Positions 31,089 through 39,973 of a stretch of DNA of 64,000 bases are shown here, in pieces. The translations under genes were made by a program, and so were the position numbers. Each line of letters opens with the position of its first letter. The first letter of the stretch is position 1. The DNA is from Acidovorax sp. 1608163. GTDB taxonomy: Bacteria > Pseudomonadota > Gammaproteobacteria > Burkholderiales > Burkholderiaceae_C. The notes beneath the pieces were generated by a model that saw nothing but the letters and a program-made list of their open reading frames with translations, was not told the origin of the DNA and made no database searches. Where the stretch lies: positions 4,970,501 to 5,034,500 of the forward strand of contig NZ_CP033069.1 in assembly GCF_003669015.1 (NCBI RefSeq). Direction: 5' to 3'.

Positions 31089-31188
31089 ACCCCCTGAGTC
31101 GCTGCGCGCCTTCCCCCGCTCCCGCTGCGGGGGGCAACGCCAGCGCGGCAGGGCGGTGCGGCCGGCATAGACCCTTGCGCGGCGTTCG
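31089..31188. repeat. Dispersed 100-bp hairpin repeat, copy B
   Basis: Starts CCCCCTGAGTCGCTGCGCGCC and continues with a GC-rich hairpin (CCCGCTCCCGCTGCGGGGGG), CAGCGCGGCAGGGCGG, and CCTTGCGCGGCGTTC. The block order is shared with 24819-24923. Confidence 0.7.
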
Positions 31189-31265
31189 CTGGTAAAGGGT
31201 TGTGAGAGTTTCGAGGCTGTGCCCCGCGCCAAGCGCGTACGCAGTAGATGTAAAAGTAGATGTAA

Positions 31266-31312
31266 AAACAGGCTCTAGCGCTTTATTCATAAGCGCAAAC
31301 AGCTATCAATTA
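31266..31312. repeat. Dispersed palindromic repeat, copy 3
   Basis: Reads AAACAGGCTCTAGCGCTT, then TATTCATAAGCGCAAACAGC, then TATCAAT. It is a diverged copy of the 45-bp palindrome and lies directly before the rsmE start. Confidence 0.7.
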
Positions 31313-31320
31313 AGTAGCAA

Positions 31321-32079
31321 ATGCCCCGCTTCCACTGCCCCGCTGACCTGGCCCCTGGTGCCGAAATCGACCTGCCCCCCGGCGCTGCACGCCATGTGCA
31401 GGTGCTGCGCCTGCAGCCGGGCGATGGCATCACCCTGTTCCACGGCGGCGCCGACGGCCCTGGTGGCGAATTTGAGGCCACCGTGCTGCGCATGGGCCGC
31501 AGCGACGTGCGCGTGCAGGTGGGCACCCACCATGCGGTGGAGCGCGAGGCGCCCCGCGCCATCCACCTGCTGGCGGGCATCACCGCCAACGAGCGCATGG
31601 ACTGGCTGGTCGAAAAAGCCACCGAGCTGGGCGTGGCCAGCATCACCCCGCTGGTGGCCGAGCGCAGCGTGCTCAAGCTCAAGGGCGAGCGCGCCGACAA
31701 AAAGCTTGCCCACTGGCAGGCCGTGGCCGTGGCCGCGTGCGAGCAATGCGGGCGCAACCGCGTGCCCGTGGTGCACGACGCGCTGGATTTGGCCGCCTGG
31801 GTGCGCGCCCACGCTGGGCCTGCTGCGGCTGAGCCCGCTGGTGGCCAGCCCAGCGCCCTGCGCCTGCTGCTGTCGCTGCGTGAAGGCACCCGCCCCCTGC
31901 TGCAGGCGGCCGCAGGGGCGGGGCCGGTGTGGTTTCTCTCGGGCCCCGAAGGTGGCCTGAGCGCGGCCGAAGAAGCCCTGGCCGTGCAACACGGCTTTGC
32001 CCCCACCACCCTGGGCCCGCGCGTGCTGCGGGCCGAAACCGCCCCCCTGGCGGCCCTGGCCGCACTCACACTGGTCTGA
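31321..32079 (+). CDS. rsmE: 16S rRNA m3U1498 methyltransferase RsmE
   Basis: SPOUT-class methyltransferase (252 aa). It begins MPRFHCPADLAPGAEIDLPP with the PUA-like RNA-binding part. LLAGITANERMDWLVEKATELGV and VPLVAERSV-type strands (here SITPLVAERSVLKLKG) follow. The knotted SAM site is VWFLSGPEGGLSAAEE and LGPRVLRAETAPLAALA. Length is normal. Confidence 0.95.
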   Translation: MPRFHCPADLAPGAEIDLPPGAARHVQVLRLQPGDGITLFHGGADGPGGEFEATVLRMGRSDVRVQVGTHHAVEREAPRAIHLLAGITANERMDWLVEKATELGVASITPLVAERSVLKLKGERADKKLAHWQAVAVAACEQCGRNRVPVVHDALDLAAWVRAHAGPAAAEPAGGQPSALRLLLSLREGTRPLLQAAAGAGPVWFLSGPEGGLSAAEEALAVQHGFAPTTLGPRVLRAETAPLAALAALTLV

Positions 32080-32266
32080 ACGCAGGGACCCGGCGGGCGC
32101 CCCCCTGCCCGCTGGTGCGCAGGTATCGAGGCTGCGTGGAGGCGCTCGCCTGGCCCGGCAGCACATTCAGTGCTTGCTGTTGTGCCTGTGCGCCGTAGAA
32201 TTTGCCAACAACAGCGATAGCGAGCGCGTCCTCACATTGCAAGGCCCTGCGCCACGGTGTGCGGCC

Positions 32267-33424
32267 ATGCACCACAACAGCGGGGGAGACCACTTGCATC
32301 TGAGCGCGTACTGCCGGCGTTGGACCGACTGGGTGCTGACCACCGACAAGCGCCAGCGCATTCGCCTGGCCATGGCGGGGCTGGCGGCGCTGCTCATGGT
32401 GTGCTGCCTGTTGGTGATGAACGCCGTGGCCGTAGCGGGCCTGGCCAACGCCGCGCATGTGCGGGTGTGGACGGTGTGCTCGGTGATCGGCCTCATCCTG
32501 GTGTACGTCGCCATTCGCAGCGGCTGGTCGCGCCGCTTCAAAGACCCCTCCCTCACGCTGGCGCAAATCCTGTACTCCATCGCCTGCTGCGCCGTGGCCT
32601 TTGTCATCGCCGGGCCTGCGCGGGGCGTCACCTTGCCCATCCTGGCCATCATCCTCATGTTTGGCATCTTCGGGCTCACCACGCGGCAGATGCTGGGCAT
32701 CTTGCTGTACGGCCTGGTGGTCTTTGGCGTGGCCTCGGGCGTGGTTGCGTTGCGCGACGAGCCCGGCTACCCGCCCGTGGTGGCCGGGGCCTACGTGGGC
32801 ATGGTGGTGGTGGTGTTGCTCAGCAGCACCTTTCTCACCACCCGCGTGCAAAGCACCCGCGAGCACCTGCGCCGCCAAAAATCCGAACTCGCCCGTGCGC
32901 TGGAGCAAATCCGCGAGCTGGCCACCCACGACGACCTGACGGGCCTGCTCAACCGCCGAGCCATGTTCGAGCGCATGCAGCTAGAGCAGCGGCGCAGCCT
33001 GCGCACCGGCCACCCCCTGCTGGTGGCGCAACTGGACATCGACCACTTCAAGGTGGTCAACGACACCCACGGCCATGGCAAAGGCGACCTGGTGCTGCGG
33101 GCCTTTGCCGACACCGTGCGCCACAGCGTGCGCGACACCGACGTGCTGGCCCGTTGGGGCGGAGAAGAATTTGTGCTGATGCTGTGCGACACCCCGGCCG
33201 AGGAGGCGCTTGCCCTGCTGGAGCGCGTGCGCCTGGCCGTGCAGGCCATGCGGGTGCCACTGCCCCAGGGGGGCGATCCCATCGCCATCACCGTCTCCAT
33301 CGGGCTGGCCCGCCACCCACCGGCCGATACCCTGGCGCACACGCTGGAGCGTGCCGACCAGGCCCTGTACGCCGCCAAAGCCCAGGGCCGCAACCGGGTG
33401 GTGCTGGAGCCCGGGCTGGCGTGA
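32267..33424 (+). CDS. Membrane diguanylate cyclase (GGDEF domain)
   Basis: Predicted to make cyclic di-GMP. About five to six hydrophobic helices occupy residues 35-190 and form a MASE-like membrane sensor I cannot name. After a short coiled coil (TREHLRRQKSELARALEQIR) the GGDEF domain runs at about 225-385: DDLTGLLNRRAMFERM, DIDHFKVVNDTHGHGKGD, and an intact GGEEF active site (RWGGEEFVLML). An RxxD inhibitory site (RDTD) sits five residues before GGEEF, so product inhibition is likely. The start is ambiguous: ATG 32267, or TTG 32294 preceded by a better ribosome site (GGGGGAG). Confidence 0.9.
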   Translation: MHHNSGGDHLHLSAYCRRWTDWVLTTDKRQRIRLAMAGLAALLMVCCLLVMNAVAVAGLANAAHVRVWTVCSVIGLILVYVAIRSGWSRRFKDPSLTLAQILYSIACCAVAFVIAGPARGVTLPILAIILMFGIFGLTTRQMLGILLYGLVVFGVASGVVALRDEPGYPPVVAGAYVGMVVVVLLSSTFLTTRVQSTREHLRRQKSELARALEQIRELATHDDLTGLLNRRAMFERMQLEQRRSLRTGHPLLVAQLDIDHFKVVNDTHGHGKGDLVLRAFADTVRHSVRDTDVLARWGGEEFVLMLCDTPAEEALALLERVRLAVQAMRVPLPQGGDPIAITVSIGLARHPPADTLAHTLERADQALYAAKAQGRNRVVLEPGLA

Positions 33425-33489
33425 TGCGGCCTGCCGACGCCGGTGCCACCACCGCGCAGGGCGTGGTCCACGCCGCCGGGTCCGGCGTT

Positions 33490-33603
33490 GGTGCTGGTGC
33501 TGGTGCTGGTGCTGGTGCTGGTGCTGGTGCTGGTGCTGGTGCTGGTGCTGGTGCTGGTGCTGGTGCTGGTGCTGGTGCTGGTGCTGGTGCTGGTGCTGGT
33601 GCG
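33490..33603. repeat. Hexanucleotide microsatellite (GGTGCT)18
   Basis: Eighteen perfect tandem copies of GGTGCT (33490-33597) followed by GGTGCG. The array lies between the diguanylate cyclase stop and the hydrolase start. It is in an open frame joined to the hydrolase, where it would read alternating Val-Leu; other frames would give Gly-Ala or Trp-Cys. Copy-number change would not shift frame. It may act on spacing or transcript structure, or be hydrolase leader coding. Confidence 0.95.
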
Positions 33604-33643
33604 ATCCTCTCCGTCTTCTTCACGTCCCCTTGAGCCGATCTCC

Positions 33644-34417
33644 ATGCCTTCTTTCCCCCGTTCTCTTGCTGTGGCCCTGGGTGTGGGGGCGCTGGTGTAT
33701 GTGGCCCTGTGCGCGGCCCTGTGGGGCTTTCAGCGCTCGCTCATCTACTTCCCTCAGCCGCGCAGCGCGGGTCCACAGGTGCCCAGCTTTGGCCTGGCCG
33801 TGCCGGGGGCTCAACTGGTGGTGACCCACCGCCCACGCCCTGGCGCACCCGCGCTGGTGTACTTTGGCGGCAATGCCGAAGATGTGTCCGCCAGCCTGCC
33901 AGAGCTGGAGACCGCCTTTGCGGGGCATGCGCTGTATCTGCTGCACTACCGGGGCTATGGCGGCAGCACCGGCCAGCCCACACAAGATGCCCTGTTCGCT
34001 GACGCGGCTGCGCTGTTCGACCACGTACACGTCCAGCACCCTAACGTCACCGTGGTGGGCCGCAGCCTGGGCACGGGCGTGGCCGTGCACTTGGCCAGCC
34101 AGCGCCCGGTGCAGCGCCTGGTGCTGGTCACCCCTTACGACAGCATTCTTGGCATTGCCAGCGCGCAATTCCCGTTTTTTCCTGTGCGCTGGCTGCTGCG
34201 CGATCCGTTTGATTCGGGCCGCTACGCCCCTGCCGTGACGGCGCCCACCCTGGTGCTGATGGCGCAGCACGACGAAGTCATCCCTGAAGCCAGCACCCGG
34301 CTGCTGCACACGCGCTTTGCGCCCGGCGTGGCCACGCTGCAGGTGGCCGATGGTGTGGGCCACAATTCCATCTCGCAGCACCCCGCCTACGCGCAGTGGC
34401 TGGCAGGCCTGCGTTGA
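33644..34417 (+). CDS. Membrane-anchored alpha/beta hydrolase (BEM46-like)
   Basis: A 257-residue hydrolase with an N-terminal membrane helix (SLAVALGVGALVYVALCAALW) followed by FQRSLIYFPQPR, common in this group. The catalytic triad is visible: Ser in VVGRSLGTGVAV (about 140), Asp in LMAQHDEVIPE, and His in GVGHNSIS. Substrate is unknown. ATG 33644 has only a weak ribosome site, and the frame is open through the (GGTGCT)18 array, so a longer N-terminus with a Val-Leu tract is possible. Confidence 0.85.
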   Translation: MPSFPRSLAVALGVGALVYVALCAALWGFQRSLIYFPQPRSAGPQVPSFGLAVPGAQLVVTHRPRPGAPALVYFGGNAEDVSASLPELETAFAGHALYLLHYRGYGGSTGQPTQDALFADAAALFDHVHVQHPNVTVVGRSLGTGVAVHLASQRPVQRLVLVTPYDSILGIASAQFPFFPVRWLLRDPFDSGRYAPAVTAPTLVLMAQHDEVIPEASTRLLHTRFAPGVATLQVADGVGHNSISQHPAYAQWLAGLR

Positions 34418-34438
34418 CCGCCTTGAAAACCCGTTCCG

Positions 34439-35206
34439 ATGACCGAATCCACCTCCACTCCGACCCCTATCGTTGCTGCCACCGAACCCCATTGCGACAC
34501 CCACGGCCCGTCGGCAGGTGCCTACCTGTGTGACCACCTGCTGCTGCAGCCCGTGCAGACCTGGCACTGCAACCCACCCACGGCCGAAGAGCCCTGCCCC
34601 GATGCCTGGTGCGACGCGTGCGAGCGGCTGTTTCAGCAAGAGGGCGAGTGGAACGAGAAGAACGAGGGGCAGGTCAACATCCGCCTGGTGTGCCAGCACT
34701 GCTACCAGGATGCCCGCGCCGCCAGCGTGCAGGCCATGGACGACGAGGTCAAAGCCCTGTGGGTGGACACCGTCACCGTGTGCCACCAGGCGCTGGCAAC
34801 GCGCCAGGGGCGGTTGACCGAGGCGTACGGCCTGTCCACCCACGAACGCTTTGACTACGACCAGGCCAGCGCCACGCTCACCTTCTCAAGCGGCGGCGTG
34901 CCCGCCGTGGTGGCCGATGTGGAGTTCATCGGCTCTATCTCCAACACCAGCGGCACCTGGCGCTGGTCGTGGGCCAACTTCAGCCTGCACCCCCAGGTGG
35001 TGGGCCGCATCAGCGCTGTGCGCCAGTACGGGCTGGACAACGGCTTTGCCCCGCTGGTGGTGCCGCAGTGGAAGGCCGACGTGGTCGATGCCTGGGAACT
35101 GGCCGGTGTGGCCGCCTACGTGCTCGAAGCCCAGGGCGTGTACCGCGCACCCACCGACAACGGCTACCTGTTCATGGCCCTCATGGGCATTCGCAAGGTC
35201 GTCTGA
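34439..35206 (+). CDS. Hypothetical protein with N-terminal cysteine pairs
   Basis: A 255-residue protein I cannot name. Residues 18-100 hold Cys/His groups resembling a zinc-binding fold (WCDACERL, LVCQHCYQDA, and earlier CDTHGPSAGAYLCDHLLL). Residues about 110-250 form a second domain (LSTHERFDYDQASATLTFSS, NTSGTWRWSWANFSLHP, VAAYVLEAQGVYRAPTDNG). The second domain reminds me of a DUF6882-type domain, but I am not sure. The gene is 21 bp after the hydrolase and likely cotranscribed. Confidence 0.8.
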   Translation: MTESTSTPTPIVAATEPHCDTHGPSAGAYLCDHLLLQPVQTWHCNPPTAEEPCPDAWCDACERLFQQEGEWNEKNEGQVNIRLVCQHCYQDARAASVQAMDDEVKALWVDTVTVCHQALATRQGRLTEAYGLSTHERFDYDQASATLTFSSGGVPAVVADVEFIGSISNTSGTWRWSWANFSLHPQVVGRISAVRQYGLDNGFAPLVVPQWKADVVDAWELAGVAAYVLEAQGVYRAPTDNGYLFMALMGIRKVV

Positions 35207-35236
35207 AACGGCGGGCCCGCGCCCACATGTTCTGCC

Positions 35237-36710
35237 TCAGCCCGCGTCTTCCGTGCGCGCCGGAAACCGCACGCTGAACCGCGCCCCCGGCGGTTGCTGG
35301 CCGGGGTGGGCGTCTTCCAGCAGCACTTCGGCGCCGTGCTTGGCTGCAATCTCCATCACGATGGGCAGGCCCAGGCCCGAGCCATCGGCCTCGCTGCCCA
35401 GCGCCCGGTAAAAGGGCTGGAAGACCAGCTCGCGCTCGGCCTCGGGCACGCCGGGGCCCGAGTCTTCCACCTGCAGCATCAGCACATGGCCAAAGGTGTC
35501 GGCCAGCACGCGGGCCGTGACCACGCCGGGCTTGTCGGGCGTGGAGGGCGTGTAGTTGATCGCGTTGTCCACCAGGTTGCGCACCAGCTCCTTGAGCAGC
35601 GTGGGGTTGCCGTCCAGCCACACGCCGGGCGATCCGGGGTCGGCCCCGTCGTAGCCCAGGTCGATGTGCTTGTCCAGCGCGCGGGGCACTGAGTCGCGCA
35701 CCACCTCAATGGCCAGCTCGGCCAAGTCACACGGCTGGCGCGCAATGCCCACGCCGCTGCCCTCGGCCCGCGCCAGTGCCAGCAGCTGGTTCACGGTGTG
35801 TGTGGCGCGGATGCTGGAGCGGCCAATCTGCTGCAGCGAGCGTTTGAGTTCCTCGGTGCTCGTGCCTTCGCGCTGCGCCAGGTCGGCCTGCATGCGCAGG
35901 CCCGCCAGCGGCGTCTTGAGCTGGTGGGCAGCGTCGGCCAGGAAGCGCTTTTGCGTGGCCAGCGATTCGTTCAGCCGCGTGAGCAAGTCGTTGACGGACG
36001 ACACCAGCGGCGCCACCTCCAGCGGCACGGCGTGGTCGTCCAGTGGCGAGAGGTCATCGGGGCTGCGCGCGCGGATGCGCTGCTCCAGCTGGTTCAGCGG
36101 CTGAATGCCCCGCGCCAGCGCCAGCCACACCAGCAGCACCGCCAGCGGCAAGATGACGAACTGAGGCAGCATCACGCCCTTGATGATTTCGGTGGCCAGC
36201 ACGCTGCGTTTCTCGCGCGTTTCGGCCACCTGCACCAGCGCCAGCGGGCCGCCCTGCAGCGGCAGCCGTACCCAGATGTAGGCCACGCGGATTTCCACCC
36301 CGCGCAGCTCCGCATCGCGCAGGCGCACCTCGCCAGACATGGGGGTTTCATCGGCGGGGGCTCGGGCAGCTCGCGTTCGCCCGAGAGGAATTCGCCCCCG
36401 GCCCCATCACCTGGTAATAGACGATGTCCGAGTCATCGGCCCGCAGGATTTCGCTGGCGGGCTGCGGCAGGTTGAACTGCACCTCGCCGCCCTTCTCTCC
36501 CTTTTCGCCGTCTTTTTGCACGCTCACCAGCTGCGCCAAGGCGTGGGCGTTGTACTCCAGCGCACGGTCAAACGGCTTGTTGGCCAGGCCCTGTGCCACC
36601 AGCCAGGTCAGTGCCAGGCTCACCGGCCACAGCAGCAGCAGCGGCGTCAGCATCCAGTCGAGGATCTCGCCAAACAGCGAGCGCTGCTCGCGCTGGAAAA
36701 TCTTCACCAC
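35237..36710 (-). pseudogene. TctE-like sensor histidine kinase, frameshifted
   Basis: Membrane sensor kinase partner of the downstream-numbered response regulator. The N-terminal part (GTG start at 36710: MVKIFQREQRSLFGEILDWM, membrane helix LTPLLLLWPVSLALTWLVAQ) is in one frame. The rest, from MSGEVRLRDAELRG through the second membrane helix, the H-box (FLADAAHQLKTPLAGLRMQA) and the ATPase motifs (LVDNAINYT, DSGPGVPEAE, GSGLGLPIV), is in another. Adding one G in the C5/G5 run at 36395-36399 and one C in the run at 36356-36360 (plus-strand C and G) restores GGEFLSGERELPEPPADETP, a typical TctE segment. Either two point deletions or assembly errors. Intact, it would be about 490 residues. Confidence 0.85.
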
Positions 36711-36743
36711 GCCCCCGGTGCGGATTGGCGTTTTGAGTGAAAT

Positions 36744-36793
36744 AAGGCTCTAGCGCCCAATGGATAAGCGCTAGCAGCTATTGATTTCATAGT
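36744..36793. repeat. Dispersed palindromic repeat, copy 4
   Basis: Contains AGGCTCTAGCGCCCAATGG, then ATAAGCGCTAGCAGCTATTG. It lies between the response regulator and kinase genes, so it is inside a transcript and just upstream of the kinase start. Confidence 0.75.
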
Positions 36794-36816
36794 GAATGCG
36801 CCCCGAATCGATACGG

Positions 36817-37491
36817 CTAGCCCGGAATCTTTTCCAGGCAATAGCCCAGGCCGCGCACGGTAGCAATGCGAATCGGCCCCTTCTCAATCTTCTTGCGCAG
36901 GCGGTGGATGTAGACCTCGATGGCGTTGTTGCTCACCTCTTCGCCCCACTCGCACAGGCGCTCCACCAGCTGCTCCTTGCTCACCAGGCGGCCGGCGCGC
37001 TGCAGCAGCACCTCCAGCAGGCCCAGCTCGCGGGCCGACAGCTCCACCATCTTGCCGTCAATCGTCGCCACCCGCCCGGCCTGGTCGTACACCAGCGGCC
37101 CGTGCTTGATGGCGCTGCTGGCCCCGCCCATGCCCCGGCGTGTGAGGGCGCGCACCCGCGCCTCCAGCTCTTGCAGGCTGAAGGGCTTGGCCATGTAGTC
37201 GTCCGCGCCGTAGTCCAGCCCCTTCACCCGCTCTTCCACACTGTCGGCCGCCGTGAGGATCAGCACCGGCAGCGCCGAGCCCCGGCCGCGCAGCTTCTTG
37301 AGCACCTCCAGCCCATGCAACTTGGGCAGGCCCAGGTCCAGGATCAGCAGGTCAAACTCGTTGTTGGTCATCAGCGCCGCATCCGCCTCGCTGCCACTGG
37401 CCACATGGTCCACCACCGCCCCCGAGGCCCGCAGCGTGCGCAGCAGGCCATCGGCCAGCACTTGGTCGTCTTCGGCGATAAGGATGCGCAT
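36817..37491 (-). CDS. OmpR-family response regulator (TctD-like)
   Basis: A 224-residue regulator with an N-terminal receiver domain (acidic pair in LIAEDDQVLADGL, phosphorylatable Asp in LLILDLGLPKLHG at about 51, Lys in DYMAKPFSLQEL). It has a C-terminal winged helix (ELSARELGLLEVLLQRAGRL, NAIEVYIHRLRKKI, IRIATVRGLGYCL). It precedes the kinase gene in the same direction. TctD relatives control tricarboxylate uptake; a TctC-type gene lies 2.5 kb away, so a link is possible but not shown. Confidence 0.92.
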   Translation of the reverse strand: MRILIAEDDQVLADGLLRTLRASGAVVDHVASGSEADAALMTNNEFDLLILDLGLPKLHGLEVLKKLRGRGSALPVLILTAADSVEERVKGLDYGADDYMAKPFSLQELEARVRALTRRGMGGASSAIKHGPLVYDQAGRVATIDGKMVELSARELGLLEVLLQRAGRLVSKEQLVERLCEWGEEVSNNAIEVYIHRLRKKIEKGPIRIATVRGLGYCLEKIPG

Positions 37492-37686
37492 GAAAAAGGT
37501 CTCCTGGTGCGGCGTGGTTTCTTGCTGATTCTAGGGCGCTGCATGGAGGCAAGCCGTGGCTGGCCGCCCAGAGGCCCCCACAGCAACACCCGCCTGGTGT
37601 CTGCTTGGCTGGCTGGGGTGTCATACCTTTGACGCACTCCCCACCCAAACTTCCGGGCTTCCTCCATCACCGTGTAAAGACTTGAT

Positions 37687-38856
37687 ATGGGCTCCGTACT
37701 CCACTCCTTCTGGGGTCGCTTGGCTGCGGCTTCTGCCTTCACCGCCCTGTCGGTCGCCTTGGTCGCGTGCGGCGGTAGCGACGATGGCAATCACGCGGGC
37801 GAATCCCGCGTCGCCTCGCTCAAATTGATCGGCACAGCCTCCATTCCTACGGGCACGCTGTTTGAGGGGGTGGAATTTGGTGGTATCTCGGGGCTGGACC
37901 AGGCCACGGATGGCAGTTTCTGGGCCATTTCGGACGACCGGGGCGGCGAGCGGGGCACGCCGCGCTTTTACAACCTGAGCATTGACTATGCCGACACCGG
38001 CTCTGTCACCGTCAAGATCAACCGCCAGACGTACATGCAGCGCGAGGATGGATCTTCTTTCCCCGCCACTGCACGCACGGTGGACCCAGAGGCGATTCGC
38101 CTGGCACCCAATGGCAACCTGTACTGGTCGTCTGAGGGCAATTGGGGCACGACGGCTGCTACTTTGTTCCAGCCTTTTGTGCGAGAGATGACCACTGCGG
38201 GCAAGTTTGTGCGCGAGTTCAAGACACCGGCGATCTACAACTACGTGGACAACACCACCACGGGCGGGCGCAGCAATAAGCTGTTTGAAGCGTTGACCGT
38301 GGCACCCGATGGCACCGTGTTCGTGGCCAATGAGGACGCGCTGATTCAGGACGGCCCCATCACCACCCTGCAGGCGGGCAGCGTGGTGCGTGTGACGGCC
38401 CTTGACCCGGCCACGGGCTCAGCCAAGGCGCAGTATGCGTACCAGTTGCCGAAGATTCCGGTGGATGCTCCGGCGGGCGCGCCTTTCGGCCCGGACAATG
38501 GCCTCTCGGACTTCCTCGCCATTGGCAACAAGAAGTTCATCGCGGTGGAGCGCGCTTTTGCCTCAGGTATTGGCAACACCATCCGTCTGGTGCTCACCGA
38601 AATCACCGATGGCACGACCAACGTGACCAGCATGGTGAGCCTCACGGGCGCAGCAACTTACACACCCATGAGTCGGAAGCTGCTGCTGGAGATGCCCATC
38701 AACTACCAGGGTGTGAAGCTCGACAACATTGAAGCCATCACCTGGGGGAAAACCTTGCCGAACGGGCACCGGACCATCGTGCTGGCGGCAGACAACAACT
38801 TTACGGTCAATACCCAGGCTAATCAGTTCATCGTCTTTGAGGTCATTCCGGACTGA
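37687..38856 (+). CDS. Exported lipoprotein with phytase-like/esterase-like beta-propeller
   Basis: A 389-residue protein with a lipoprotein signal (SVALVACGGSDD; lipobox VAC near residue 27). The mature part matches the esterase-like activity of phytase group: FGGISGLDQATDGSFWAISDDRG, RFYNLSIDY, VDPEAIRLAPNGNLYWSSEG, KLFEALTVAPDGTVFVANED, DNIEAITWGKTLPNGHRTIV. The repeated Asp/Asn-rich strands suggest a calcium-binding propeller. The natural substrate is unknown. It is monocistronic and divergent from the response regulator gene. Confidence 0.87.
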   Translation: MGSVLHSFWGRLAAASAFTALSVALVACGGSDDGNHAGESRVASLKLIGTASIPTGTLFEGVEFGGISGLDQATDGSFWAISDDRGGERGTPRFYNLSIDYADTGSVTVKINRQTYMQREDGSSFPATARTVDPEAIRLAPNGNLYWSSEGNWGTTAATLFQPFVREMTTAGKFVREFKTPAIYNYVDNTTTGGRSNKLFEALTVAPDGTVFVANEDALIQDGPITTLQAGSVVRVTALDPATGSAKAQYAYQLPKIPVDAPAGAPFGPDNGLSDFLAIGNKKFIAVERAFASGIGNTIRLVLTEITDGTTNVTSMVSLTGAATYTPMSRKLLLEMPINYQGVKLDNIEAITWGKTLPNGHRTIVLAADNNFTVNTQANQFIVFEVIPD

Positions 38857-38879
38857 GTTGTTGCGCAGGCATTTTCAAG

Positions 38880-39833
38880 TCATCCGCCGCGCGGATCCGT
38901 CCCCAACAACTTCTCCGTCAACGCCTTCAAATCCCCCTGCAGCCGTGCCATGCCCTCTGGGTGCTCAGCCAGCGTGTCTTCATCCATGTACAGCTTGCGG
39001 TTGATCTCCAGCTGGATGCTGTGGCGGTGCTGGGCGGGGTTGCTGTAGCGGCGCACCAGCTCTACGCCTTTGTAGGGGTAGTTGTATTCCACGCTGTAGC
39101 CACAGGCGCGCAGGTGCTCGCACACCAATGCCGACAGGGCGGGGCTGGCGGTGGTGCCGTCGCGGTCGCCCACCACAAAATCGGCGTGCACGAGGCCCGG
39201 AAAGTCGGTGGCGTGGCTGGCCGATATGGCGGGCATGGAGTGGCAGTTGATGTGGATGCTGTAGCCGTGGCGGGCGTGGGCTGCGTCAATGGCCTGGGCC
39301 ACGGCGGCGTGGTAGGGGCGCCAGCAGCGGTCAATGCGGGCGCGCACCTCGTCCACGGTGAGCAGGCGTTTGTAGATGGCCTCGCCTTCGTCTGTGAACT
39401 TCCAGATCAGGCCCTTGCCCAGGCGCACTTTGTTCAGCACGGTGGGGTCGGTGGCCACGGCGTCGGGCCAGGGGGCGTCTAGCAGGGTGGTGTCCAGTTC
39501 CAGCGTGTCGCGGTTGGCGTCCAGGTAGATGCGGGGGAAGTGGGCTTCGACCCAGGCCACGCCCAGGGCGGGGGCGAAGGCGTAGATTTTTTCGACGTGG
39601 GTGTCTTCGGCGCGGCGCAGCGTGGGCAGGCTGCAGGCGGAGCGGAAGTCTGCGGGGTAATGGGTGCCGCTGTGGGGCGAATCAAACACCAGGGCGCTGG
39701 TGCCGGGCACGGTGCTGACCATGGCGGGCGTGGCCGCTGGGGTGGTTGCCGCTGCGGGGCGTCCGGGCGAGCCGGTGGCGCCGGGCTGGGCTTGTTGGAA
39801 TCGGTGGTGGATCAGTTTCAAGGCTGCATGCAT
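38880..39833 (-). CDS. N-formylglutamate amidohydrolase family protein
   Basis: A 317-residue metal-dependent hydrolase. Motifs include LVFDSPHSGTHYPADF, HVEKIYAFAPALG, DANRDTLELDTTLLD, GLIWKFTDEGEAIYKRLLT, YSIHINCHSMPAI and VELVRRYSNPAQHRHSIQLEINRKLYMDE-like segments around residue 270-300. HutG2-type members hydrolyse N-formylglutamate in histidine degradation. No hut neighbours are present, so the substrate is open. ATG 39833 (MHAALKLIHHRF) is preferred to an in-frame start 51 bp upstream. Confidence 0.87.
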   Translation of the reverse strand: MHAALKLIHHRFQQAQPGATGSPGRPAAATTPAATPAMVSTVPGTSALVFDSPHSGTHYPADFRSACSLPTLRRAEDTHVEKIYAFAPALGVAWVEAHFPRIYLDANRDTLELDTTLLDAPWPDAVATDPTVLNKVRLGKGLIWKFTDEGEAIYKRLLTVDEVRARIDRCWRPYHAAVAQAIDAAHARHGYSIHINCHSMPAISASHATDFPGLVHADFVVGDRDGTTASPALSALVCEHLRACGYSVEYNYPYKGVELVRRYSNPAQHRHSIQLEINRKLYMDEDTLAEHPEGMARLQGDLKALTEKLLGTDPRGG

Positions 39834-39973
39834 AGGCAAGGCTCTGTGAATGGGGGCGGCTGGCCTGGCCGCCCGGACCGGCATCTGGGCATGAACGCAT
39901 GCGCAGTATGCCGACTTATGGCCTGTGTGGGTGAGGTGCGTGGGGGGGCCTGGTGGTGGCGTGCGGGGCGGTG

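Noticed and set aside
33420..33633. Gly-Ala, Cys-Trp, Ser-Thr and Ala-Pro repeat proteins read from the GGTGCT array
   Set aside because: Any frame through a perfect hexamer gives such repeats; none has a credible start and ribosome site.
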